In this document: positions 1 through 11,296 of the stretch, piece after piece
How the letters are laid out: every line of letters begins with the position of its first letter
Numbering within the stretch: position 1 is the first letter of the stretch
From: Brachycybe producta
Lineage: Eukaryota; Arthropoda; Diplopoda; Playtdesmida; Andrognathidae
Assembly (NCBI GenBank): GCA_036925085.1
Contig: JAUPFP010000035.1
Span: 821,501-885,500, forward strand
DNA: 64,000 bases
Direction: 5' to 3'
The notes under the pieces: generated by a model
What the model saw: only the letters and a program-made list of their open reading frames with translations
What the model was told of the DNA's origin: nothing
Database searches by the model: none
Made by a program: the position numbers and the translations under genes

Positions 1-18
1 GAGCTCTACATTGTTACA
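1..18 (+). repeat. 3' terminus of the 5' LTR
   Basis: These 18 bases match the end of the 3' LTR at 11488-11505 exactly and end in TGTTACA, the inverted counterpart of the TGTAACA that starts the LTR at 10944. The rest of the 5' LTR lies outside the window. Confidence 0.9.
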
Positions 19-20
19 TT

Positions 21-36
21 TGGTGGAGGTGCGGGG
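21..36 (+). other. Primer-binding site for a tRNA primer
   Basis: Two bases after the LTR end the sequence reads TGGTGGAGGTGCGGGG. It starts with the TGG that pairs with a tRNA 3' CCA and sits where minus-strand priming occurs in LTR elements. The implied tRNA acceptor end would be CACCTCC plus A plus CCA. I could not assign the tRNA species. Confidence 0.7.
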
Positions 37-489
37 TACCTCAAAGATATTGCTTCACCGCTGTGAAGAAAAGAAACGTCCATCCGTCCAAAAGTAAACA
101 CGCCAATTGCCACGTGTTCACTTCGTCCGTCCTTTTTGTTTTTCGTTACTTGTGGGAACCACGTGTACGAATTGTTGGGGCCATCCTACTAACCTAGGGC
201 TCACAAGGGAACAACAATTCCGTCCACGTGCTTCTTTGTCTTCGTTCAAGAGACTCGTAATTATCAGACTGTTCGTCAGCCTCCTTTGGCAGAGGGAAAA
301 CTCCGGGACTGCAGCCTATGAACTACGAATCTCCGTCTTTTGTGTTTTTTGTACCTTTTTGTCTTTGTTCCACCATCTCCTGGACATCTTTCTTCTACAA
401 CCGGTGGCCCACTTCATTGAAACACCACCAACAACGGAAGGAAGATTTCCAAGAACTTTAGAGCCATCATCATCATTTCTTTGTGCACT

Positions 490-1080
490 GTTCATCAAAA
501 TAAAGTTGGTAACCGACCCATTCCTTTCTTCTTCTTCCATCTCAGCTACTAAAGAGGAGTCTTTGTTCCTCTTTGCGTACTGTTAGCCACGTGGGGTGTA
601 TACAAATACATCACTCCGGTAGCTCCGACTGCTCCAAGAAGAGAAAAAGTGGACTTACAAGACTTTATTTCGATTTCGTCGCTTCATCATCATCATTTTT
701 GTGCCCAAATAAAGTCGGTAACCGACAATCTGTTCTCCTTTCTTGAAATCTCCACTGCTGGAAAGTGAATCTCTCTCCATTGTGCCATTAGCCACGTGGA
801 GTGTATCTAATTCACTGCTCCGGTAGCTCCGATTACTCTGAGAGAAGAGGAAACATCGTTTTGTGACTTTATTTCCGGTACATTTTCGTTTTTGTGTTTT
901 CATCAATTCTTCTTCATTCTGTGCTACAAAAATAAAGTCGGTAACCGACCTTCTGTGTTCTTCTCATCAATCTACACTGCTGAAGACTGAATCTCTCTCC
1001 ATTGTGCTATTAGCCACGTGGAGTGTATACAATTCATAACTCCAACAGCTCCGATTGCTCCGAGCAAAAAGGACAGCCGG
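490..1080 (+). repeat. Diverged tandem units in the retroelement leader
   Basis: Three units share the same order of blocks: AATAAAG followed by a GTCGGTAACCGAC-type palindrome (499, 708, 931), then GCCACGTGG (585, 791, 1013), then CTCCGGTAGCTCCGA or a close variant, then an ACTTTATTT block. Spacing between units is 206-223 bases. A more decayed fourth unit may run to about 1290. Confidence 0.8.
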
Positions 1081-1312
1081 TAAAAACTTTATTTTTCGTA
1101 CGTTTTTCCTTCTTTCTTCGAACAACGTCTTATCTACGTGGTCAATACCATTTACCCCGTAGTTTTAGAGGTTATTCACCTCCTTTTTCTGTGCTTCATT
1201 TATTTAAAGTCGGTTTCCAACCAATTTTCTCTTCACTCCGATCACTCTGTGTGCTCCGAAAAGAGAAAATAACCGGTTACTACCTTTATTCATCCTATAA
1301 GCCTCTTCTACC

Positions 1313-1380
1313 CACGTGGTCTTCTCTTCCATCACCCCACGTGGTCTTCTCTTACATCATTCCACGTGGTGTTTCCAGAG
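1313..1380 (+). repeat. 25-base tandem repeat containing CACGTGG
   Basis: CACGTGG recurs at 1313, 1338 and 1363 with exactly 25-base spacing, each followed by TCTTCTCTT or a related pyrimidine stretch. This is the densest E-box cluster in the leader and lies about 200 bases before the gag start. Confidence 0.8.
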
Positions 1381-2399
1381 GTTATTAACCCTAGAGACGC
1401 GATCGGTAGCCGATCATTTACATAAATAAAGACTTTTTCTTTAATCCTACACTGGAATCAGATCTGGACACGAACTCTATCGCACAATCAGTACGATATC
1501 ATCCCAGATCTGTTCCCCATCGTTTAGGACTACGAAAAACACACCCACTACCTGGACCATCGACAACAATGGCCCAAGCATCCAATCCACAGCTAACACT
1601 CGACGGTGGAGAGGGTTCTAACAACCCTCCTCTCAACCAAGATCCTACTCATCCCTCGCAACCTTCTCAAACTTCTCGTTCTTTGCAAACTTCTATGCAA
1701 ACACTGTTACCTAGACAAGGCCATCGCATCCTCTCGGGAAGCGATACATCGGACTTGTCCAACGGCAGCCAGGGTGATCATCGCCCAAAGCGGAAGAAGA
1801 CGAAGACACCGAAGCCACCCCAACAAAACCTCTCGCAGCCAGAAAACATGGATCTCTCCGAGATCATCAGGCTTTTGTCCGCCCTGGGAACCCAGCTGAC
1901 CACTCAGCTGTCTACCAGTCGCTCTAAGCCAGGATCATCACGGAGTAGACACCCATCTACACCTCAAGAGACCGAACCTCAACGATACTCGAACCCAGAG
2001 CCACAGATAGACCACCACCGACCAAGCACGAGTTCCTACGAACCACTGCCCGCAAGGAGGACCTATCCAATGACTCCGGGACCTCCGAGAACATCAACAG
2101 CTCACCAACCCTACCCTGAGGCTCGACACCGGGAAGCGGATCGACCGCGTCCCCGACCAATCGAGCCTAGATATTATGACTACAACTCAAGTGGGTCGGA
2201 CAACGGCGGTGACCGCCCGAGTCCGCCTCTCGACGACTATGACCGAAACTCCATCTATGCTCCGCAATTTCCTTCTCGAGAGCGCCGCCACAGGGACCAA
2301 GGGCCAAACCCCAATGCTATAGGGCAAGGCCAGGTCCTTGATGGTGTCTATAGGGCACCCCCCAGAGTACTTACTGTGGAGGAGCTCAATAAGAAGTAC

Positions 2400-3185
2400 A
2401 GAAACCGCCACCCTGTCGACTCTGTTAAAAAGTTCGATGGGTTAGGCTCCTTTCGTGCCTTCTTGGAAGAGTTCGAAGAAGTTGCCAATCTGCATCGATG
2501 GGATGACCACCACAAGGAGGACTTCGTAACCACCTGCTTCACCGGGTCAGCTCGCTCGTGGCTCAGCAAACTTCGCTATCGCCACCCGGACTTAACCTGG
2601 TCTGAACTCAGGAAGAGAATGACCTCTGCCTTCGGTAAACCAAACGAACGAACTCTACTGGAAAAACGCTACTGGGAACTACGCCAAAAGGAAGGAGAGA
2701 GCACTCAAGCCTTCATTTGGAAATTCGCCAAATTAGGGGACAAAATTTACCCTGAATTGTCCGACGAACTCCGAATCAATCAGCTCTGACGCTCGCTCCA
2801 TCCGACGATCCAAGATGCAGTGGACTCCACCCCAACTCATTCATTCAGCTCCTTTAAAGAAGCTGTACTAAGAATGGAAGCGATCCTCTACTCCAAGGAT
2901 AAGTGGCCACTAGCTCCGGAAGCAGTAGATGGCCTTCCAGAGAGTAAAACAACTAAACCTGATGGGGAGCAACGTGCGGTGACCGCACCAGCTCCTCAAG
3001 ACGACCGATCTAGACAACAAAATGCAAGAAAATCCTATACTGCTCCACAACCTAAATCAGGGGGTCCACAAGCTCCAAGAAGCTCGGCCCCTGGCCCTCG
3101 CCACGATGCGCCTGTAACGACCATTGACAAAAGCAAGGCCACCTGCTATCAGTGTGGACAACTAGGACACTTCTCCCGCGAATGC
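2400..3185 (+). other. Gag capsid-like domain and CCHC zinc knuckle
   Basis: Upstream of this part Gag is rich in proline, serine and arginine and looks disordered. The region around 2430-2790 has the tryptophan-containing helical pattern of the retrotransposon Gag family (VKKFDG, AFLEEFEEVA, ARSWLSKL, LRQKEGES). The TGA at 2787 interrupts its end. The zinc knuckle at 3144-3185 reads CYQCGQLGHFSREC, a canonical C-x2-C-x4-H-x4-C nucleic-acid-binding finger that would package element RNA. Confidence 0.85.
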
Positions 3186-3639
3186 AAACAACCAAAGAGG
3201 AATTTGGAAGTGAAGCAGTATGGAGGAGTCGTTGAACACCCAGGGGAGGACCTAGCTGAGACGGATATTATCAGCGAGGATGGTATCGAATATGCCCTCA
3301 TCAGTTTGGGAGGACAGCTTCGTAAAATCGCATTCGAAGCTCCGTCACCCACTCCTGCTGCAGAAGACATCAGTGACGATTCCGAAGACCACTTACACAT
3401 CGCAGTCATCAGCCCATCCGCTCATCCCAAGCTGGAACCCTGGACTACCATAGACCTGGGCCTCTGGAATGAGATCATGGAAGCTTTTGACTCCGCCAAT
3501 TCCAATTTCGGTTGCCGAGAAGACAGGACAGTTGCGATCATCACACCTGGTGGCAAAGCTCCCAAAAAGGGGCGAGCCTGTTGCCGAACCATGATGCAGA
3601 ATCTGTATCAGAAACTAGCAGCCAGCTGTGATGTGAAAG

Positions 3640-3960
3640 AACTTGGGGCCCACGACGCTAGTCTCAACAGCCCCCGGATATTGGTCTCCATCAATGGCCG
3701 AGAAATCCGGATGTTGGTAGATACCGGAGCCAATAGTAGTGTCCTCTCCGAATGCATTGCGAACGAACATGACCTCAGAATCGAACCCATGCCAAGAGCT
3801 CCAATGATTGAAGGAGTAGGAGGTGCCACCATCAACATAGTGGGCCAAGTCAATGCTACAGTGGAAGTTGGTGCAAAATGTGCCCAAAGACCACTGTATG
3901 TCATCGAAGGACACAGAGAAGCCATCTTAGGTCGTGACCTAGGTAAAGCTCTTCACCTCA
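3640..3960 (+). other. Aspartic protease domain of the retroelement
   Basis: The motif LVDTGANSSVLS (DTGAN at 3720-3734) is the active-site loop of retropepsins, and AILGRDL (about 3925) is the conserved second motif near the C-terminal end of the fold. This domain would cut the Gag-Pol precursor. It lies in the segment between the stops at 2787 and 4152. Confidence 0.85.
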
Positions 3961-4559
3961 GTGTCTCCATGACCACGGACAAGGTCTATTGCGAGAATGA
4001 CCTCTCCAACTCTGTTCTCTGCCGCCAATGTGTGGAAGCCTATGTGGGAAGTGCCCTTCAGGAGCAACCACCTTCTGACAGCGACGACAATCTATTGGAA
4101 CTCAAGTGTACGCAGCAGATCGAGCAACACCTAGTAGTGTTGAGCCACACCTGACTTAATGGAGGAGGAATCGCCTTAGTGGAGGTTAAAGCCTCAAGGA
4201 TTTTGAAAGAAAGTGACTTCTTCGTCGTTGTACCGGATGAAAAACTCAAGGCCGACCGAGGAATTTTCGTGGCACCTGGTCTCATGCAAGGCCAGAATGA
4301 AGCCACCTTCAAAATCGAGGTCTTCAACACCAACAAGACGCCAGCCACCCTCCAAACAGGCGAAGTATTGGCTCACATGCAATATGACTAAGACTGGGAG
4401 ATCATAGCGGACACCGCTACTATCCCAGTGCAATCAGTGTCGGTGACCGACCCTGAAGATCTTAAGAAATTTGACGAGAAACTGCAACTCGGACCCCAAC
4501 TCCGTATTGGTCAGAGGCGCATCCTGACAGATCTCTTGCATTCATATAGAGATGTCTTC

Positions 4560-5780
4560 GCTCTAGAAAATTCAGAGCTAGGATGCACCAATCTCACCAA
4601 ACATCGAATCGATACGGGAGACCATGCTCCGGTGCGGGAACCGCTCCGAAGATGTGGTCCAGAGCAGCGAAAGATCGTCAAACAAACTGTGCAAGAAATG
4701 CTAGACAGCAGAGTAGCACGCCCATCAAAATCTCATTATGCCTCGGCAGTTGTCCTGGTGAAGAAAAAAGATGGACAATGGAGATTCTGTGTGGACTACC
4801 GTCGTCTGAATAACATAACGAAAATCGACAATTACCCCTTACCTCGGATTGATGACGCCCTGGACTCCCTACGAGGAGCCCGAATCTACGCAACCTTGGA
4901 CATGATCTCCGGATACTGGCAGTTCGAAGTAGCCGAAGAGGATAAAGAAAAGACTGCGTTCATCACCCCCGGAGGACTCTTCGAGTTCAATCGAATGCCC
5001 TTTGGACTGAGTAACGCACCTGCAACCATGCAACGGGCATTGGACATCCTCTTGGCAGGCTACAAATGGGAGACCTGCCTGGTGTATCTCGATGACATCA
5101 TCGTCTTCGGAGCTACGTTTGAAGAGTTTATCGATCGACTAAGAGTAATTTTGGAGCTTCTTCAAGGTGCTGGACTGAAACTTCATCCTGAGAAATGTTT
5201 CTTTGGATATGAGGAAGTGCTCTATCTTGGGCACATCATCTCCAAAGATGGAGTCCGTCCAAACCCCCAAAAAGTAGCAGCGATTTCCGAGTTAGCGGCA
5301 CCCGTTAACTTGAAGGAAGTCCGGCGATTCCTTGGAATGGCTGGCTTCTACCGACGATTCATTATCAACTTTGCTCACATTGCAAAGCCTCTGACAGATC
5401 TGACCAAAAAGGAATTGCCATTCGAATGGACAGTAGATAGAGAAGCTGCATTCGAATTGTTGAAAAAGAGACTTACCATGGCACCTGTGTTGGCAGTGTA
5501 CGATCTGGAAGCCGAGATCGTGATGCACACGGACGCCTCTGGGTATGGCATTGCTGCCATACTTTACCAGAGGGGTCGAAACAAGGCCCTCCAAATGTTG
5601 GGCTGCATTTTGAGAGTCTTCCGTGATGCAGAGCTGAATTATTCCACCACCGACAAAGAATGCCTGGCAGTAGTATATGGCGTGGTTAAATTCCGGCCAT
5701 ATCTATTCAACAAACCTTTCACCATAGTCACGGACCACCATGCTCTGTGCTACCCAAAAACAGCACAGAGATTACAAGGT
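4560..5780 (+). other. Reverse transcriptase and RNase H domains
   Basis: The RT part shows WRFCVDYRRLN, the TLDMISGYWQ motif, FNRMPFGLSNAPATMQ and the catalytic YLDD box (5085-5096). The thumb motif RRFLGMAGFYRRFI follows. RNase H begins near HTDASGYG (D at 5532), with the TDKECLAVV and TDHHALC motifs downstream. The TGA at 5793 falls in the linker to integrase, just after the GRLGR motif that usually closes this region. Confidence 0.93.
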
Positions 5781-6119
5781 AGACTAGGGAGGTGACAACT
5801 CTTGCTGCAAGAGTACAATTACACAGTGGTCTACAAGGCTGGAATCACCCATGTAGATGCTGACTGTATCTCTCGCAGTCCGATTGATGTGCCAGATGAT
5901 TGGAGATTGCGAGCAACCCCAGATGACCTGGATGACAGCGTGATTTATGTTGTCACCCTCCGATGGGATTGGTCCCAAGAGCAAAAGAAAGATCCCGACC
6001 TAACAAAGATCATCGACAAACTCAGACAGACCCCAGAGTCGGAACTCCACAAAATTTACGTCATTGTGGAAGGAATCTTGAGTGCTTTGGTTTACCATGG
6101 CAGCGTTGTCCCCAAACTC

Positions 6120-6800
6120 GTGACAGTGGTACCGCAACAGGTGGTCCGAGAGGTGCTTCACCTCCTACACGACAGTCCGGAAGCCGGACACTTTGGACAG
6201 GACAAGACTCTAGATAAAGTATGTCAGAGATTCTTTTGGAATACCTGGAAAAAGGACACGATCGATTTTGTACGCACCTGTGAGGTTTGCCAAAAATGCA
6301 AAGCATCTCAATCCAAACTGCCTGGTTTCTTGCACGAAATGCAAATCGGAGACCCGGGTGAATGCTGGGGGATTGATTATATCGGTCCCCTGCCTAAGTC
6401 GCTGGGTGGTGTGAAACACATCATCCTAGCAGTTGACTATGCCACCCGATTCTGTTTTGCCAAAGGTGTTCACAGCCAAACAGCCAAGGTGACAAGAAAC
6501 TTTGTAAAAGATACATTGGTTCACCTTATTGGAACTCCCAGGCGCATTATTACCGATCGAGGAACACCCTTTACCGCCAAGGAAACACAGGAATTCTTCG
6601 ATGAATTGAGCATCCAACATTCTACGACGACAGCATACTTTCCACAAGGGGATGGCCTAGCGGAAAGAACAAATAAAACCAACATGCAAACAGTTAAGCG
6701 ACTCTTGACACCTGAGAAAGGCCAGAAGGACTCGTATTTCAAGTTGCAAGCAGCCGTGTTTGCATAGAATAATTCTCTACATGGATCTACGAAATACACT
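6120..6800 (+). other. Integrase domain of the retroelement
   Basis: An H-H-C-C zinc finger is formed by the histidines of LLHDSPEAGHFG and the cysteines of CEVCQKC (about 6155-6300). The catalytic acids are the D in GIDYIGPL (6375), the D in IITDRGTPF (6555) and the E in GLAERTNK (6663), with a D-35-E spacing typical of retroelement integrases. The TAG at 6765 cuts the domain shortly after the triad, before LMFGREARLP. Confidence 0.93.
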
Positions 6801-6812
6801 CCTCACAGACTG

Positions 6813-7961
6813 ATGTTCGGAAGAGAGGCACGCTTGCCAGTTGACAACCGAGCCCCTCTACTACCAAAAGTCATGGACCCTAACCAAGACAATCCATCCG
6901 CAGTAACCACTGATGAATTGGAAACCGCCAAATCCAATCTTCATGAGGCTCATCTCAGGCAAAAGAAATACTACGATGCCAGGAGGAAAACGCCTCATGA
7001 TTATCAAATTGGGGACCAAGTATTGGTTAGAGACCATAGGATTGTACCCGACGAGACCAAGAAGCTTCAGTACGCTTACAGAGACGGCTATACCGTCTCC
7101 AAAATCGTTAGCGACACGGTTCTGGAACTAGAACACGAGGACACCCTTGGAAGAATTATTCGAGATACGGTAAACATCGTACATGTCAAACCCAAACACT
7201 CGAGGATGAGTATTTTAGAAAAGGAGGGGGAAGAAATAGATGTGGACACAAGCCCACCTCTACAACCAACCGAACCCCTACAACCTACCATACCTCAAAA
7301 TTTTTCCAAAAACGAATCCTCCGAATCAGCATCCGCAAAAGAACCAACCACCGAAACTTCAACTCCTGCAGAAGATCCAAAACCGCAAAACAAAAAGAAA
7401 AGACTCAAAATAAAAACACAAATTCCATCGTGGGAATCTGCCGCTAAAGACGAAGCGGAAGTAAAAAACAAAATCAACGATGGAATTTCACCAAAAACAC
7501 TCACTATCAAGACCATCCACGTGATTGAAGACGGAAAACCACGTGTCCAGCACATGGAATCATCAAGATCAACGTCCTCAATCATAAACATAAACAAAAT
7601 AGTAGCGGTAACCGCTACCCACGCCTTCAAACATAAAAATCACGTGGCCACAAAAGAAAACCATCTAACACATCGTAATACCTCTCCTATGACGTCACAG
7701 CAAAAGGATGAGAAAGTGAACTTGTTGACCCACTTAAAGTTTCAAGTTCAGAACTTTGGTGGGAAAGTCAAATATCTAACTCTTCACACCCTAATGCGAG
7801 AAATGAAACTACGTCATCACCGATGGGAATTAAACCACAAAATCGGGGCCATAAAAGACATCAAAACAAAGCCCCCAGTCAATCAAAACAAAAAAATTAA
7901 TTGGGCCAATCAAAACGCTCCGACGTCACAAATAGGCCCAATCAACAACCAAAATCCATAG
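6813..7961 (+). other. C-terminal tail of pol after the integrase core
   Basis: The first third has the LMFGREARLP motif and the small beta-rich region ending in VNIVHVKPKHS that follows the integrase core in Gypsy elements. After about 7200 the sequence becomes lysine-, threonine- and asparagine-rich and low in complexity, with no fold I recognise. A 17-base perfect palindrome (7602-7618) lies inside it. Confidence 0.7.
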
Positions 7962-8292
7962 TGACCCCACAAAAGGGGCTGACCCAACCCTTATCTCTTG
8001 GAATACTTTGCATAAATGCCATTTTGCAACAAATCGAATCGGTAACCAATTTTGTAGTTTGGGAAGTTTCAACCACACCACGACATTCGGAAGTTTATTC
8101 TTTTAACAAAAAAAATCTGTCGTACTGCAATAAGTTGGATGATCATCATCAGCAAACTGCAGAAGAAACACACCAAAAGGATTGGGACCGGAGCATTTTG
8201 TCAGAAAATCACCAAGAAATCGTAAGTTATGAAAGAGGTGGTGGTTATCCCCCTCTAACAAAACTTTCTCTCCCCCCATTTTAGAACTGACC
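7962..8292 (+). other. Spacer between pol and the third ORF
   Basis: About 330 bases without a recognisable domain. It contains a GGTAACC near-palindrome at 8041. No convincing splice acceptor was picked out, though one would be expected if the third ORF is made from a spliced message. Confidence 0.5.
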
Positions 8293-10311
8293 ATGCCGAA
8301 ATACACTAGAGGCACGTGGAGGGGCTGCCATCGTCACCCTAATGGCTCCTCCAGTGAAGAAAAACCTATGGAGGTGGGTGGTGAAAAGGCGGGGGCCGCC
8401 CCACCACCCACTAAGATTACTGAAACTCCAACGACTGTGCAGGCTCAGGCGGAGACCGCTAGTGAGCCTGCCAGCAGACCTCTATCACCGGAAGTGGATC
8501 CTAGCAAGCGTCGACGCCACTCTGTGCCGGAGAACTTTCACCGGCGTGGAGAGAAGCGTCTCAAGTCATCGCTCAGACGCCCAGCCAACGTGGGTCGCGA
8601 GGGAAAACCAGATACACCCACTCTTCTGGTTCCCCTCACCGCCGCCAACTCAAAGCACTGGGCTGAGGATCGTGAAGACCGAATCAATGTCTCTACCATG
8701 CCCCTGGGACCGCCCAAGGACTACTGGAGGAGTCTGGCCCCTGGCCAGATGATTCCAGGAGGAGCTGAACCCTGGGGGAAGAAATCGTCCGGACCCTTAC
8801 CACCGACCGCCGCCGAGACCGAACAAAAACGACTAGAAAACGAACGACACCTCAGGATGCAAGAAAGGACCAACGCCGAAGGTGAGAGGAATAAACGATA
8901 CTTTCAGTTGGCCTGTCTCCGACTGGCTGAGCTGGGATTGCCATACACGGCCCCGCTTCCCCAGGAAGAGATCAACAGGATCGAGGCCCTTCTTGCTGCA
9001 GAGGAGCGACAGGCTGCGGGGACCGTGGCTGACCGCTCCTTACCTCCAACACCACCTCCGTCGACTTCTCCACCAACCACCGGACCCACTCCGCCAGCAC
9101 CCCAGCAAGGGGCCATTCCGAAATCAAAAGAGCCGCTACCTAAAGAAAGACCCCCTGAGGACCATCACAAACCCAAGAGGGACTCTTCTCCGAGGCGGCA
9201 CCGCTCTCCGCCACGTCACCACAGCCACCACCATCAGGGTCACCGGGAGTTCCACCGTCGGCCACAAGACCTCCGCCATCAACTCAAGGCTAGGACCCAA
9301 GTAGGCCACCCGGCAGCCCGCCCGCTGATGGAGGTACCCGTACCAAAACCCGAACCGATGCCGACACCTCCGCCCACGAAGACCACTACCACTATGCTGT
9401 CACCTGTCTCCACTGAGAGGGAATATTTCCTCTTCCAACAGAAAAAGATGACGGACCTTGTCTTGGACTTCGCTAGGCGAGGGTGGGACCCTCGCAAGAC
9501 GTTGGGGATCACTCCCCTTGAGGATCGACCACCTATATCGGCAAAGAGTCAGAAGAAGAAGCCCAGACAACGTGCTTGAGATATGGCCCGAGCAACTCTG
9601 TTTCGGGCCCAACGTGCCCAGTCTGGAGATGCGGGGACCGCGCCTCCTCCTTCCATCACCAACCCTCCAGTTGCAGATGCGGGGGCCGTGCCTGCAACTC
9701 TTCCCGAGGACTCTCCTGCCACCACAACTACAACTCCTACCGCTCCTCCCGCGGTGATCGCCAGGAGGAAAACACCAATCTGCAGGCCACTCCGCCCGGA
9801 ATCTCTACAGGAGAGGTTCCTTAACAACCATTGGGCGTTATGGCAGGGACAAACGAAGACGACCCAGACCCTCTACATTGGACACTACGACCTAGAGGAG
9901 GGTTTCCCCCACCTGGAACTCCCTGAAAAAGAGCGGTACATCGCCAATATGACGCGGGACTCAGCCCTCTTCTTCGCCATCGTGATGCCCCGGCGAAAAC
10001 ACATTGAAGTGTTCCAGTTCGCCGGGGACTTACTCACCACTGCGCTCCAGGCTGTAATGAGGTCTTTTTTCAACACCATGTTCGGGACGCCAGCCAAGGG
10101 GACCTACAGAGTCAGCCGCAGTTACCTTCGTGGGGCTCAGCCCAACCACCAAGCGGCCATCATGTTCGACAGAGTTCTGGGAACCCTCTACGAACGACCT
10201 CCGGCCCGGGCCACCCAGTCCGACCAGGAGATCCACCAGGGTTTCTTCAACGACTTGCAGGGCCATGTTGACGGATGGATTGTTACCACTTGGGATGGGC
10301 AGCAGCCGTGA
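8293..10311 (+). pseudogene. Third ORF of the LTR element, unknown function, one in-frame stop
   Basis: A frame of 673 codons starts at the ATG at 8293 (context GACCATGC) and ends at 10311, broken by one TGA at 9577-9579. It sits where env lies in errantiviruses, but there is no signal peptide, transmembrane segment or glycosylation-rich ectodomain, so I do not call it env. The N-terminal half is rich in proline, arginine and histidine, with basic clusters (SKRRRHS, RRGEKRLKSSLRR), a likely charged helix (about 8810-9020) and an SPRRHRSPPRHHSHHH tract. The part after the stop looks globular (about 9790-10311). Accessory or nucleic-acid-binding roles are possible but unproven. Confidence 0.75.
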
Positions 10312-10943
10312 TGTGTGCTTTCGCTCATCGCCTCACCTTTTCGGGACTGTGTGTTCTCTCGCGAGGGACTACTCGCGAGTCATTCAAAAAAAAAAATAAT
10401 AAAAAAAAAAAAAAAATAATAATAAAAAAAAAATATATCATCATTCTGTTTTTTGTGTGTGATAAGTTATTCGCGAGGGACTACTCGCGGAACAATAATT
10501 CATTTACCCCGTTGGGTTTTCTTTTGATCTTCTATATGTTTATTCTCCACATATTTTTTTTTTAATTAATTTTTTTTTAACCCGTTGGGTTTTGTGCTCT
10601 TTTGCCCCATTGGGCTTGGGTTTTGTTGTATTCCTTTCTTAGACTTTTGTATGTTCACCTCTACCCCGTTGGGTTTTGCGTTTTGTTACCCCGTTGGGTT
10701 TTCCTTTCGTTTTTATTTATCCCCCTCGTTCCGGGGATACTCGTTTCCATTTTTCATTTTGGTGACGTTATTTTTGACTTGTTGAGGGGGTGGCTGATAC
10801 GAACTGTATCAACCTCTCTTTCAACATGTATGTACTCATTAGTGACATGTCGAACCACTGGACCACTTCTCTAGAACTGCAGTCTGTGGCATGCCTCCCG
10901 ACTCTGAAGCACGAGGACGTGCTTCACGCCAAGTTGGGGGGTA
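10312..10943 (+). repeat. Repeat-rich tail of the element up to the polypurine tract
   Basis: Three structures are visible. First, two hairpins of CTCGCGAG-GGACTA-CTCGCGAG type at 10358-10379 and, slightly varied, 10471-10490, flanking an A/T-rich tract. Second, five copies of a CCCCGTTGGGTTTT-like motif at about 10507, 10581, 10604, 10663 and 10689. Third, a short G-run (10936-10941) ending two bases before the LTR, which fits a polypurine tract for plus-strand priming. No coding potential. Confidence 0.75.
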
Positions 10944-11150
10944 TGTAACACCCTGTATTTCATCGTTTTGTCCCTCCCCTAGCCTGGGGGTCTCTGGGGA
11001 CGTAGGGGACGGATTTCCGCCCCTTCCTTCCCTCTTGGAGACCCCAAAGCTGCAAGACACATTCAGGTTCCGGCATCGGCGGATGGATACCCGTCGATGC
11101 ACGGTCCCCAGGGCATATGTACCCCTAAAAAGGTGTACACAGGCTCTGCG

Positions 11151-11158
11151 TATAAAAG
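11151..11158 (+). promoter_or_regulatory. TATA box in the LTR
   Basis: TATAAAAG at the position expected for the U3 promoter, about 140 bases before the AATAAA. Transcription would start about 30 bases downstream; in the 5' copy this drives the genomic RNA. Confidence 0.8.
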
Positions 11159-11290
11159 ACCGTGTTTCGATAGATTCTGGGTCCATTCTCTGATTATCGA
11201 AACTATGAAACTACTCATATAATGGTCCAGTGGCGAAAGCAGGCCACAGTAACATATTCTCTGTTGTTCATGTTTTAATGGTTGGTCATG

Positions 11291-11296
11291 AATAAA
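11291..11296 (+). terminator. Polyadenylation signal in the LTR
   Basis: AATAAA about 140 bases after the TATA box, consistent with the R region of an LTR; it would serve 3'-end formation in the downstream LTR. Confidence 0.7.

Larger units (their letters stand above)
37..1568 (+). other. Long untranslated leader of the LTR element
   Basis: About 1.5 kb separates the primer site from the gag start codon. It contains no ORF resembling a protein domain. It holds tandem-like units of 206-223 bases, a 25-base triplet repeat, about nine CACGTG E-box palindromes (near 112, 161, 222, 586, 792, 1014, 1313, 1338, 1363) and several CGG-N3-CCG palindromes. Such a leader could carry packaging, translation or transcription signals; which of these applies is not shown by the sequence. 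Confidence 0.7.
1569..7961 (+). pseudogene. gag-pol polyprotein gene, one frame interrupted by five stops
   Basis: A single reading frame of about 2,130 codons runs from the ATG at 1569 to the TAG at 7959-7961. Stops inside it are at 2787 (TGA), 4152 (TGA), 4389 (TAA), 5793 (TGA) and 6765 (TAG); all downstream segments remain in the same frame. Domains in order: Gag capsid-like region (about 2400-2790), CCHC zinc knuckle (3144-3185), aspartic protease with DTGAN (3720-3734), reverse transcriptase with YLDD (5085-5096), RNase H (from about 5500), and integrase with an HHCC finger and D, D-35-E triad (6375, 6555, 6663). No chromodomain is evident. Gag and Pol share one frame, so no frameshift site is needed. 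This copy cannot make an intact polyprotein without stop readthrough. Confidence 0.93.

Noticed and set aside
107..586. 159-codon open frame in the retroelement leader
   Set aside because: It lies in repeat-bearing leader sequence, has no domain and looks like pyrimidine-rich noise; the real first gene starts at 1569.
8293..10311. Calling the third retroelement ORF env, which would make the element an endogenous-retrovirus-like errantivirus
   Set aside because: No signal peptide, membrane anchor or cleavage site; the composition is that of a proline/arginine-rich intracellular protein.
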